From assembly GCA_947454665.1 (NCBI GenBank), contig CANGMU010000082.1, forward strand, positions 1 through 8,995: 8,995 bases of DNA, written 5' to 3'. Numbering within the stretch: position 1 is the stretch's first letter; every line of letters starts with the position of its first letter. Source of the stretch: Pseudomonadota bacterium. GTDB lineage: Bacteria > Pseudomonadota > Gammaproteobacteria > Steroidobacterales > Steroidobacteraceae. Shown in pieces: positions 1-6,979 of this stretch. Under the pieces are notes generated by a model. It ran no database searches. It was not told the origin of the DNA and was given only the letters and a program-made list of their open reading frames with translations. Both the position numbers and the translations under genes were made by a program.

Positions 1-1972
1 CGCCCCCGTGCCCACCTTTGCCGTCGGCGCCATGACAGGGCAGGCAGGCCTGCTGGAAGATCTGCGCACCGGATGCTGCACCGGTTCCGGCCGGCGCCTG
101 CGCCGTCGCGGTCACAGCCGGCGCTGTGGCCGGACGGGCCTCCGTGTCACGCTCCTTGGCGGGCGGCAGCGTGCCGTCAAGACTGAACAGCCAGACGCTG
201 TCGCCTTTTGCGGTCCCGGCCAGCACGCTGCCTGCCGAATAAGCGACGACGTACTGCTTGCCGCCATGCTCGAAGACGCTCGGGACGGCGTTCATGCCGG
301 CGCCGGTCTGGAACTGCCAGAGCATCCTGCCGTTGTCCGAATCGAGCGCGGTGAGGCGCCCGTCATTGCGGCCGACGAACACAAGGCCGGCGGCCGTCGC
401 CACCGAACCGCTGTAGCATTGGTCCAGCCAGCGCTGACGCCACACGAGGCGGTTCGTACGCACATCCAGTGCTGCGAAGATGCCGCTGCGAGGCAGCGCC
501 GCGAAGCCCACTGCCCCACCGAGATAGGTCTTGCCCACTGGCGGCGGCTCATTGTCCACATGCCCACCGGTAAAGTTGCCAGGCACATCGGACGCGCAGA
601 CAAAGAGCTGGTGACGCACTGGATCGTAGGAGCTCGGCGGCCAGTTGGCGCCGCCGAACAGGCTCGGGCTGGCGATCACGCCCTGGTCTCCAAAGAACGG
701 CGTGAAGATGCGCCCGCCATTCACCAGCACATGACCTTCCGGCGGAATATCCACCTGCTGGGGAACGATGGCGTCACCGCGCGGATAAGGCTGCGTGGCG
801 GCCGTGGCCTGTCTCGGTTCCTGCGGTACCGGTCGCTCATCGATGCCGATCAGCGGCTTGCCCGTGACGCGGTCGAGCAGGTAGGCCCAACCCGTCTTGC
901 CCACCTGTGCCAGGCCCTTGCGCGGCATGCCATCGATCGTGGCATCGAACAGCACGACAGGGTTGGGCGCGTCGTAATCCCAGATGTCGTGATGCACCTC
1001 CTGGAAGTGCCAGCGGTATTTGCCGGTGCGCGCTTCAAGCGCGACGATCGACGCGGTGAAAAGGTTGTCGCCGGGACGACCCGCGCCGTTGAAGTCCGGG
1101 CTGGGGTTGCCGGTCGAGAAATAGAGCAGACCGAGCTCCGGATCCACGGCCGGTGTCTGCCAGACGGTACCGCCGCCCCGCTTCCAGGCATCGCTGTTGG
1201 CCGGCCAGCTGTCGTGACCGACCTCACCCGGACCGGGCACCGTATAGAACGTCCACAGCGGCTTGCCGTTGCGCGCGTCGAAGGCCTTGACCCGCCCCCG
1301 CACGCCATTTTCCGCACCTGCAAAGCCGGTGATCACCATACCGTCGACGTAGAGCGGCGCACCGGTGATCGCGAAGCCATCCTGCCAGCGCTCGGCCTGG
1401 ACCGACCACAGCTCACGACCGGTCCGCTCGTCGAGTGCGACAAGGCGCCCGTCCAGCGTGCCGAAGAACAGCTTGCCGTCCCCCAGACCGGCGCCACGAT
1501 TCGTCCAGCCACAGCAGACCGTCGAGATCGCAGGATCAAGCCGCGCGGCGTACTGCCAGAGGATGGCGCCCGTTGCGATGTCCAATGCAAAGACATCGTT
1601 CGCACCCGTGACGATGAACACCTTGCCGTCATGGACGATCGGCTGCGCAGACCCCGAGTACTGCGGACCCACACCGGAACCACCCAGATGGGTCCGCCAT
1701 ACGCCCTTCAGTTGGGCGACGTTCAGGCGATCGATGGAGGTCAGCGGCGAATAGCGCTGGTTGAAGTAGTTGCCGCCATTGGTCCGCCAGCCATCACGCG
1801 GAGGCTGGGTCAGTGCAGCAGACGAGAAAGCATTTGGCTTCTGCTCTGCAGCCACGATCCCCTGAAGCCCAACGCCCAGGATCGCGGAAGCGACGAAGAG
1901 GAAGAGCCTGCGGCCATGCGCTGAAATTCGTGGCAGGCCATCGCGGCAGTCCGGCATCTGTTTAGTGAACAT
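1..1972 (-). CDS. Exported PQQ-dependent quinohaemoprotein dehydrogenase (3' end cut by window)
   Basis: The reading frame runs 657 codons from an ATG at 1972 and leaves the window open. Residues 21-42 look like a signal peptide: RR, then a hydrophobic stretch, then VAA before EQ, so the enzyme should be periplasmic. The body is a PQQ beta-propeller with repeated ALD/TG/LW blades. Visible cofactor residues are adjacent cysteines C153-C154 (the vicinal disulphide of PQQ alcohol dehydrogenases), W271 that would stack on PQQ, metal ligands E221 and N289, and the catalytic aspartate D332 in HHDIWDYD. An Ala/Pro/Thr-rich linker near 610-630 leads to CLPCH (C643, C646, H647), a haem c site, so a C-terminal cytochrome domain begins and is truncated by the edge, not by mutation. 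A GAGGGG sequence at 1982-1987, nine bases upstream, supports the start; M6 is an alternative. The family oxidises alcohols or related substrates and passes electrons to the respiratory chain. The substrate cannot be told from sequence. No PQQ biosynthesis gene is in view. Confidence 0.9.
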   Translation of the reverse strand, partial: MFTKQMPDCRDGLPRISAHGRRLFLFVASAILGVGLQGIVAAEQKPNAFSSAALTQPPRDGWRTNGGNYFNQRYSPLTSIDRLNVAQLKGVWRTHLGGSGVGPQYSGSAQPIVHDGKVFIVTGANDVFALDIATGAILWQYAARLDPAISTVCCGWTNRGAGLGDGKLFFGTLDGRLVALDERTGRELWSVQAERWQDGFAITGAPLYVDGMVITGFAGAENGVRGRVKAFDARNGKPLWTFYTVPGPGEVGHDSWPANSDAWKRGGGTVWQTPAVDPELGLLYFSTGNPSPDFNGAGRPGDNLFTASIVALEARTGKYRWHFQEVHHDIWDYDAPNPVVLFDATIDGMPRKGLAQVGKTGWAYLLDRVTGKPLIGIDERPVPQEPRQATAATQPYPRGDAIVPQQVDIPPEGHVLVNGGRIFTPFFGDQGVIASPSLFGGANWPPSSYDPVRHQLFVCASDVPGNFTGGHVDNEPPPVGKTYLGGAVGFAALPRSGIFAALDVRTNRLVWRQRWLDQCYSGSVATAAGLVFVGRNDGRLTALDSDNGRMLWQFQTGAGMNAVPSVFEHGGKQYVVAYSAGSVLAGTAKGDSVWLFSLDGTLPPAKERDTEARPATAPAVTATAQAPAGTGAASGAQIFQQACLPCHGADGKGGHGG

Positions 1973-2035
1973 CTTGATCCGCCCCTCGCAGCATTCACGC
2001 GCATCTTCGCATGGTCGGCAGGATTTCTGATGCCG

Positions 2036-2056
2036 CGCCAGGCGCAGTACCTGGCG
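2036..2056. repeat. Inverted repeat upstream of the PQQ dehydrogenase gene
   Basis: A perfect 7-base dyad, CGCCAGG-N7-CCTGGCG, lies in the spacer about 64 bases before the dehydrogenase start. On the minus strand TTGACG directly precedes and touches the left arm, resembling a -35 box, but no -10 box is visible at proper spacing. It could be an operator or an mRNA hairpin; the sequence alone does not decide. Confidence 0.4.
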
Positions 2057-2110
2057 TCAACGAAACAGGATGCAGGGTCAGCGTGATGCCCCGGGACGCC
2101 GTCATGGCTA

Positions 2111-2136
2111 TCCACTTCGAGACTCGGCGAAGTGGA
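2111..2136 (-). repeat. 9-bp inverted repeat immediately 3' of tRNA-Pro
   Basis: Perfect arms TCCACTTCG and CGAAGTGGA flank an 8-base loop and begin one base after the encoded CCA of the tRNA. In RNA this forms a strong hairpin, which could stop transcription or set the precursor tail for 3' processing. No T-run follows on the minus strand, so it is not a canonical intrinsic terminator. The spacer from 1973 to 2137 holds this element and the second dyad, and no gene that I can support. Confidence 0.5.
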
Positions 2137-2137
2137 A

Positions 2138-2214
<77 letters not shown>

Positions 2215-2229
2215 ACCGGGCGAACTTTC

Positions 2230-2257
2230 AAACAAACGCGGTGGGGAATTTACCGCG
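2230..2257 (-). terminator. Candidate intrinsic terminator after merR
   Basis: On the minus strand, CGCGGT (2257-2252) and ACCGCG (2242-2237) can form a 6-bp GC-rich stem around a 9-base loop, followed directly by TTTGTTTG. The position, 16 bases past the merR stop and before the tRNA, suits an operon end. The T-tract is interrupted, so termination may be partial. Confidence 0.45.
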
Positions 2258-2273
2258 GGGTGCGAATCCTACA

Positions 2274-2630
2274 TCAGCGACGAAGGATCTTCAGGATTTC
2301 CTCGAGCTCGCCACGCAGCTGCTTGACGATCTGCTGGCTCTGGCTCACATCGCTGCGTGCTTCTTCGCCGCCGAGCTTCTGGCGCGCACCACCGATCGTG
2401 AAGCCCTCTTCGTAAAGCAGGCTGCGGATCTGGCGGATGATGATGACATCCTGCCGTTGGTAATAACGGCGGTTGCCACGGCGCTTGACGGGCTTGAGCT
2501 GCGGGAACTCCTGCTCCCAATAACGCAGCACATGCGCCTTCACGGCGCAGAGGTCGCTGACCTCGCCAATCGTGAAGTACCGCTTGCCGGGGATTGCCGG
2601 CAGTTCGTTATTGTTCCGGGGTTCCAACAT
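2274..2630 (-). CDS. Small MerR-family transcriptional regulator downstream of ihfA
   Basis: The 118-residue protein has a MerR-type winged helix-turn-helix at about residues 17-72 (FTIGEVSDLCAVKAHVLRYW, then RRGNRRYY and QDVIIIRQIRSLLYEEGFTI) and a short helical C-terminus from about 95 that could form the dimer coiled coil. No cysteine-rich metal site or drug-binding domain follows, so the inducer, if any, is unknown. A MerR-like gene directly after ihfA is a recurring arrangement in gammaproteobacteria such as Pseudomonas and Xanthomonas. Its ATG lies inside the 3' end of ihfA (23-base overlap) with no strong ribosome-binding site, which suggests translational coupling to IHF alpha. The target genes are not known. 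Family assignment is firm; the physiological role is not. Confidence 0.9.
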   Translation of the reverse strand: MLEPRNNNELPAIPGKRYFTIGEVSDLCAVKAHVLRYWEQEFPQLKPVKRRGNRRYYQRQDVIIIRQIRSLLYEEGFTIGGARQKLGGEEARSDVSQSQQIVKQLRGELEEILKILRR

Positions 2631-2910
2631 AGGCTTCGACGCGTGCCTTGAGCTTTTGGCCAGGACGGAAGGTCACCACGCGACGCGCGCTGATGGGGAT
2701 CTCCTCGCCCGTCTTCGGGTTGCGTCCGGGACGCTGGTTCTTGTCACGCAGGTCGAAATTGCCGAAGCCCGAGAGCTTCACCTGCTCGCCGGACGACAGG
2801 GCGCCGCGCACCTCTTCGAAGAAGAGGTCCACCAGTTCCCGTGCTTCACGCTTGTTGAGGCCCAGCTGGTTGAATAGCGCTTCCGCCATTTCAGCTTTGG
2901 TCAGAGCCAT
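2608..2910 (-). CDS. ihfA: Integration host factor, alpha subunit
   Basis: The 100-residue protein is the DNA-bending IHF alpha subunit, which pairs with IHF beta (encoded elsewhere). Together they kink DNA sharply in replication, recombination, phage integration and promoter architecture. The sequence is close to the E. coli protein: start MALTKAEMAEALF, the dimer core with VKLSGFGNFDLRDKNQRPGR, and the beta arm carrying P65 (in GRNPKTGEE), the proline that intercalates between base pairs. The start lies two bases after the pheT stop, so it is almost certainly co-transcribed and coupled with pheT, as in other gammaproteobacteria. The ribosome-binding site is weak (GAGA within the pheT end). 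The 3' end overlaps the merR start. The R-P-G-R-N-P arm favours alpha over beta or HU. Confidence 0.97.
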   Translation of the reverse strand: MALTKAEMAEALFNQLGLNKREARELVDLFFEEVRGALSSGEQVKLSGFGNFDLRDKNQRPGRNPKTGEEIPISARRVVTFRPGQKLKARVEAYVGTPEQ

Positions 2911-2912
2911 CG

Positions 2913-5294
2913 TTATTCTCGTGCCTTCGCGTCCAGATGCTGCTTCAGGTCGTCGGCGATACCGGCCACCAACTGGTCGGCCTCGTCGTCCTTCAGCGTC
3001 CGGGTATTATCTTGGAAAATCAAGCCGAAAGCGACACTCTTTCGACCGGATTCTATTCCGGGCCCCTGGTAGACGTCGAAGACACGCAGCTCGCGCAACA
3101 AACTCCCCCCGGCAACAGTAGCACGGGCGCGGAGCGCGCTTAAAGGCGTGGCTTCCGGCAAGTTCAGCGACAAATCACGGCGAACCTGCGGGAAACGCGA
3201 AATGCCGCTGGCCTTCGGCACTTCATGGCGCGTGGCCTCGAGCAGATCCAGCTCGAACAGCAGCGGTGCCGAAGGCAGATCCAGCTCGCGGACGAGCTGC
3301 GGATGCAGTTCACCCAACCAGCCCAGAACCACTCCGCACCGCTTCACGGACGCTGAGCGGCCCGGATGCAGGCAGGCAGGTGATTCTAAAGTGAATTCAA
3401 TATCTTGTAGAGCATTACTAAAGCTGAGTATCGCCAAGACATCCGACTTCAGATCGAAGAAATCGGAATCCTCAGCCTTGGCGCCCCACTGTTCGGGCAC
3501 GCGTGCGCCGAGGCGGATGCCAGCGATGCGGCGCGTCTCGCGGACGGCGCCCTGCCCCTGCTTCTCGAACACCGCGCCCAGTTCGAACAGGCGCACGCGC
3601 TCCTGCTGGCGACGCTGGTTCTCGATGACGCCCTTCAACAGGCCCGGCCACAGCGACGTGCGCATCACGGCCAGGTCGGCGGCGATCGGATTGGCGAGCC
3701 GCACCGGATCGCTGCCCGGGAACAGCCGCTGCTGCATCGCCGGGTCGACGAAGGCGTAATGAATCGCTTCCTGGTAGCCGCGGGCCACCAGCGTCTCGAG
3801 GATCACGCGCTCGTCGATGATCGATTCCGGGCGACTGCGGAACCGCTGCGGCAGCGGCGCCGGCACTTCTGGCACGCGGTCATAGCCGATCACGCGCACC
3901 GCCTCCTCGATGAGGTCCGGTTCGATGTTGATATCGAAGCGCCAGGAGGGCGGCGTGACCTGCCAGCCTTCGGCAACGGCGACAACCTTCATCTGCAGCG
4001 CACGCAGCGCCTGCTCGACCTCGGCATCCGGCAGCGCCGTGCCCACCAGGCGGGCCAGCTTGCTTCGACGCAGCAGCTGTACAGGACGCGCCGGGCACAG
4101 CGACGCGTCGCCCGCGACCTGTACCGGGCCTGCCGAGCCACCGCAGAGTTCAAGGATGAGGGCCGTTGCGCGCTCCATTGCGCGCTCCTGCCCGGCAGGA
4201 TCCACACCGCGCTCGAAGCGCTGGCTGGCGTCGGTCTGCAGGCCGAAGCGGCGACCACGGCCAGCAATGGCATCGGGCATGAAGAACGCCACCTCGAGCA
4301 GCACGTCCGTGGCGACCTCGGTGATCGACGTGCCCGCGCCACCCATGACGCCGGCAAGGCCGATGGCACGCTCGTCATCGGCGATCACGAGAATGTCCGG
4401 CTGCATCTCGATGGTGCGGCCGTCCAGCAACTCGAGCGTCTCGCCGGCGCGCGCCATGCGCACGTGCATCGCGCCCTTGAGGCGCTGGCGCTCATAGGCA
4501 TGCATCGGCTGGCCGAGCTCGATCATCACGTAGTTCGTGACGTCCACGACGGGGCTGATCGGGCGCAGGCCGGCGCGACGCAGCCGTTCCTGCATCCATT
4601 CCGGCGTCGTGCGCGTGTTGTCGATCCCCTGCAGCACGCGACTCAGGAATCGCGGTGCAGCCACGGGTGCATCGACTATGACGGGATGCGTGACGGCATT
4701 CGCGGCCGCGACAGGCGCGAGCGCAGGACCGGTCAACGGCAGGCGCAGCAGCGCAGACACTTCGCGTGCGATGCCCTGCACGGACATCGCATCACCGCGG
4801 TTCGGGTAGACGCTGACTTCGATAATGACGTCGTCGAGGTCCAGGTGTTCGCGCAGCGAACGACCCAGTAGCGCATCGTTGGAGAGTTCGAGGATGCCTT
4901 CGTTCGCCGCGGAGAGTTCAAGCTCCCGCGCCGAGCACAGCATGCCGAAGGATTCGATACCGCGAAGCTTCGCGGGCTTGATCTTGAAGTCGCCCGGCAG
5001 TACGGCGCCCACCTGCGCGAGCGCGACCTTGATGCCGGCGCGCGCGTTGGGCGCACCGCAGACGATCTGCAGCGGTTCACCACTGCCGACGGAGACCTTG
5101 CACACGCGAAGCTTGTCGGCCTGCGGATGCTGCACGGCCTCCAGGATCTCGGCGACAACAACACCGCTGAAGGCGGGCGCCGCAGGCGTCACGCTTTCGA
5201 CTTCGAAGCCGGCAAGCGTCAGGCGGCTGGCAAGCTCCGCGGGCGGCAGGGACAGCGAGACCCAGTCCTTGAGCCAGGAAAGCGGCAGTTTCAT
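2913..5294 (-). CDS. pheT: Phenylalanyl-tRNA synthetase, beta subunit
   Basis: The 793-residue protein is essentially the full length of the family (E. coli 795). It forms the (alpha-beta)2 synthetase with PheS, carrying tRNA-binding and editing domains. An OB-fold tRNA-binding domain spans about residues 40-150 (AEILEAVQHPQADKLRVCKV, then VCGAPNAR). It is followed by the B3/B4 editing region (DVTNYVMIELGQPMHAY), the B5 domain, a catalytic-like core (FDINIEPDLIEEAVRVIGYD) and a C-terminal FDX-ACB anticodon-binding domain from about 705 (SRFPQVRRDLSLNL to the end). The ATG is 18 bases after the pheS stop, with GGGGA about 9 bases upstream. Most codons end in G or C, but residues about 619-640 and 746-764 are encoded by A/T-ending, often rare codons. 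The frame is intact through both stretches, and the protein motifs there remain family-like. Confidence 0.98.
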   Translation of the reverse strand: MKLPLSWLKDWVSLSLPPAELASRLTLAGFEVESVTPAAPAFSGVVVAEILEAVQHPQADKLRVCKVSVGSGEPLQIVCGAPNARAGIKVALAQVGAVLPGDFKIKPAKLRGIESFGMLCSARELELSAANEGILELSNDALLGRSLREHLDLDDVIIEVSVYPNRGDAMSVQGIAREVSALLRLPLTGPALAPVAAANAVTHPVIVDAPVAAPRFLSRVLQGIDNTRTTPEWMQERLRRAGLRPISPVVDVTNYVMIELGQPMHAYERQRLKGAMHVRMARAGETLELLDGRTIEMQPDILVIADDERAIGLAGVMGGAGTSITEVATDVLLEVAFFMPDAIAGRGRRFGLQTDASQRFERGVDPAGQERAMERATALILELCGGSAGPVQVAGDASLCPARPVQLLRRSKLARLVGTALPDAEVEQALRALQMKVVAVAEGWQVTPPSWRFDINIEPDLIEEAVRVIGYDRVPEVPAPLPQRFRSRPESIIDERVILETLVARGYQEAIHYAFVDPAMQQRLFPGSDPVRLANPIAADLAVMRTSLWPGLLKGVIENQRRQQERVRLFELGAVFEKQGQGAVRETRRIAGIRLGARVPEQWGAKAEDSDFFDLKSDVLAILSFSNALQDIEFTLESPACLHPGRSASVKRCGVVLGWLGELHPQLVRELDLPSAPLLFELDLLEATRHEVPKASGISRFPQVRRDLSLNLPEATPLSALRARATVAGGSLLRELRVFDVYQGPGIESGRKSVAFGLIFQDNTRTLKDDEADQLVAGIADDLKQHLDAKARE

Positions 5295-5312
5295 CAGCGT
5301 GTCCCCGGGGTG

Positions 5313-6356
5313 TCAGCCCCCGCGGAATTGCCGCAGGAAGCGCAGGTCGTTTTCGAAGAAGAGACGCAGGTCGTTCACGCCATAGCGCAGCATGGCGAGG
5401 CGATCGATGCCCATGCCAAAGGCATAGCCGGTGTAACGCTCCGGATCGACGCCGCAAGACGCGAGCACATTCGGATGCACCATGCCGCAGCCGAGGACCT
5501 CGATCCAGCCGGTGTGCTTGCACAGCCGGCAGCCGGCGCCACCGCATTCGACACAGGTGATGTCGACTTCGGCGGAAGGTTCGGTGAACGGGAAATAAGA
5601 GGGACGCAGGCGCATGGCCAGGTCCTTCTCGAAGAAGGCTTCCATGAAGCCATGCAGGATGGACTTCAGCTGCGCGAAGCTTACATCGGTGTCCACGAGC
5701 AGGCCTTCGACCTGGTGGAACATCGGCGTGTGCGTCGCATCCGAATCCATGCGATAGACGCGGCCCGGTGCGATGACGGCCAGCGGTAACTTGCCGGCAG
5801 CGGCCTTCAGCGCGCGGATCTGCACGGGCGACGTGTGGGTGCGCAGCAGTGCGCCATCCATCGCCTGCCCGGGCTCGATGTAGAACGTGTCATGCATCGC
5901 ACGCGCCGGATGGTTGGCCGGGACGTTCAATGCGGTGAAGTTGTGGAAGTCGTCTTCGATTTCCGGGCCCTGGGCCACGGTGAAGCCGACATCGCCGAAG
6001 AGCTTTTCGATGCGCAGGCGCGCACGCGTCACCGGATGCAATCCACCCGGCTGTTCGCCGCGTCCATCGAGCGTGACGTCGACGCGGCCGGCCGCCAGCT
6101 TCGCGGCCACGGCCGCCTGTTCGAGCACGGCATGCCGGGCATCGAGTGCCACCTGCACCACCTGCTTGGCCTCGTTGATGCGAGCGCCCGCAGCGGGACG
6201 TTCGGCGGCCGGAAGGCCACCGAGGGATTTCAGCTGTTCGGTGAGGAGGCCCTTTTTACCGAGCCAATGGACCCGCGCTTCATCGAGCCGGGCCAGATCC
6301 GCGCTCGCGGAGATGTCCGCGAGCGCACGCTCGGTGAGCGCCTGGAGGGATTCCAT
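5313..6356 (-). CDS. pheS: Phenylalanyl-tRNA synthetase, alpha subunit
   Basis: The 347-residue catalytic subunit of PheRS activates phenylalanine and charges tRNA-Phe. Residues 1-90 form the helical coiled-coil arm that contacts tRNA. The class II core follows: GGLHPVTR near 104, DDFHNFTALNVPANHPAR at 135-152, the motif 2 stretch RVYRMDSDATHTPMFHQVEG at 199-218, and motif 3 GYAFGMGIDRLAMLRYGV at 310-327. It is about 20 residues longer than the E. coli protein, partly through an insert with C268, C271, C276 and C279, spaced like a zinc knuckle, just before the GCGMVHPNVL motif; I recall similar inserts in other proteobacterial PheS proteins. GGAAGG precedes the start by about 8 bases. There is no pheM-type Phe-rich leader upstream: the rplT-pheS gap is 40 bases and instead contains a hairpin. 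Confidence 0.98.
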   Translation of the reverse strand: MESLQALTERALADISASADLARLDEARVHWLGKKGLLTEQLKSLGGLPAAERPAAGARINEAKQVVQVALDARHAVLEQAAVAAKLAAGRVDVTLDGRGEQPGGLHPVTRARLRIEKLFGDVGFTVAQGPEIEDDFHNFTALNVPANHPARAMHDTFYIEPGQAMDGALLRTHTSPVQIRALKAAAGKLPLAVIAPGRVYRMDSDATHTPMFHQVEGLLVDTDVSFAQLKSILHGFMEAFFEKDLAMRLRPSYFPFTEPSAEVDITCVECGGAGCRLCKHTGWIEVLGCGMVHPNVLASCGVDPERYTGYAFGMGIDRLAMLRYGVNDLRLFFENDLRFLRQFRGG

Positions 6357-6379
6357 GAGGGTCCCTTCCGGGGATCCGC

Positions 6380-6399
6380 TGACGCGCAGATGCGCGTCA
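6380..6399 (-). promoter_or_regulatory. Hairpin at the rplT stop / pheS leader
   Basis: A perfect 9-bp inverted repeat, TGACGCGCA-GA-TGCGCGTCA, includes the rplT stop codon and sits 23 bases before the pheS ATG. No T-run follows on the minus strand, so an intrinsic terminator is unlikely. It could be an RNA processing site, a block to 3' exonucleases or an attenuating element between the ribosomal protein genes and pheST. The fold is seen in the sequence; the role is inference. Confidence 0.55.
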
Positions 6400-6759
6400 G
6401 GCAGCCTTCAGATGGGCCTTGGCCTGCTCGACGATGGCGGCAAACGCGGCCGCATCGTGCACGGCGAGATCCGCGAGGACCTTGCGGTCGATGCGGATGC
6501 CGGCCTTCAGCAGCCCGTTGATCAGGCGGCTGTACGACAGGCCGTGCAGGCGCGCGCCCGCATTGATGCGCGTGATCCAGAGCGAACGGAAGACGCGCTT
6601 CTTCTGGCGGCGATCGCGGTACGCGTACTGGCCGGCCTTGATGACCGCCTGCTTCGCAACGCGATAGATCTTGCGACGGGCGTTGTAGTAGCCCTTCGCC
6701 TTGTTGAGAACTTTCTTGTGACGGCGTCCCGCAGTGACGCCACGCTTTACTCGTGCCAT
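6397..6759 (-). CDS. rplT: 50S ribosomal protein L20
   Basis: This 120-residue basic protein is L20, an early-assembly 23S rRNA binder that in E. coli also represses its own operon. The unstructured basic N-terminus MARVKRGVTAGRRHKKVLNKAKG is characteristic, followed by the globular part with ITRINAGARLHGLSYSRLINGL, close to the E. coli length of 118. It starts 19 bases after the rpmI stop with GAGG about 7 bases upstream. The stop codon is built into the hairpin that precedes pheS. Confidence 0.98.
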   Translation of the reverse strand: MARVKRGVTAGRRHKKVLNKAKGYYNARRKIYRVAKQAVIKAGQYAYRDRRQKKRVFRSLWITRINAGARLHGLSYSRLINGLLKAGIRIDRKVLADLAVHDAAAFAAIVEQAKAHLKAA

Positions 6760-6778
6760 GGTTTACCTCGCGAGATGA

Positions 6779-6979
6779 TCAAAGATGGGGCAGCAGCTGA
6801 ACCAGCCGGCCGACATCGCTCTCGTGGACGAGGCTCGAACCACCCGAACGCAGCTGACGCTTCGTCTTGCGGGCCTTGTGGCCGAGATTGTGGCGGCGAC
6901 CAGACGAGTAGGACTTGTAGCCCTTTGCCGTCTTGCGAAAACGCTTGGCCGCGGCCCGGTTGGTCTTCAACTTGGGCAT
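6779..6979 (-). CDS. rpmI: 50S ribosomal protein L35
   Basis: The 66-residue product is the small basic large-subunit protein L35. It opens with MPKLKTNRAAAKRFRKTAKG and ends with SDVGRLVQLLPHL, both typical of the family (usual length about 64-66). A good Shine-Dalgarno sequence, AAGGAG at 6986-6991, lies six bases before the ATG, the strongest ribosome-binding site in the cluster. In E. coli, L20 blocks translation at the rpmI start and rplT follows by coupling; the same rpmI-rplT order and short gap hold here. Confidence 0.97.
   Translation of the reverse strand: MPKLKTNRAAAKRFRKTAKGYKSYSSGRRHNLGHKARKTKRQLRSGGSSLVHESDVGRLVQLLPHL

Noticed and set aside
8..1924. 638-codon open frame on the plus strand
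   Set aside because: It is antisense to the PQQ dehydrogenase, whose frame has a signal peptide, all cofactor residues and a haem motif. The plus-strand translation is Arg/Ala-rich with no recognisable domain, typical of GC-rich shadow frames.
2043..2062. TTGACG as a -35 box for the dehydrogenase
   Set aside because: No acceptable -10 sequence occurs 16-18 bases downstream, so I do not call a promoter.
2810..2828. Inverted repeat ACCTCTTC-GAA-GAAGAGGT in ihfA
   Set aside because: It falls on codons for the conserved LFFEEV segment, and Phe-Glu codon runs readily create such symmetry.
3759..4871. 370-codon open frame on the plus strand
   Set aside because: It is a shadow of pheT with no domain or ribosome-binding support.
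5301..5320. CCCCGGGG and GGGG/CCCC symmetry at the pheS-pheT junction
   Set aside because: Only 4 to 5 bp, and common in GC-rich DNA; at most it affects coupling of pheT translation.
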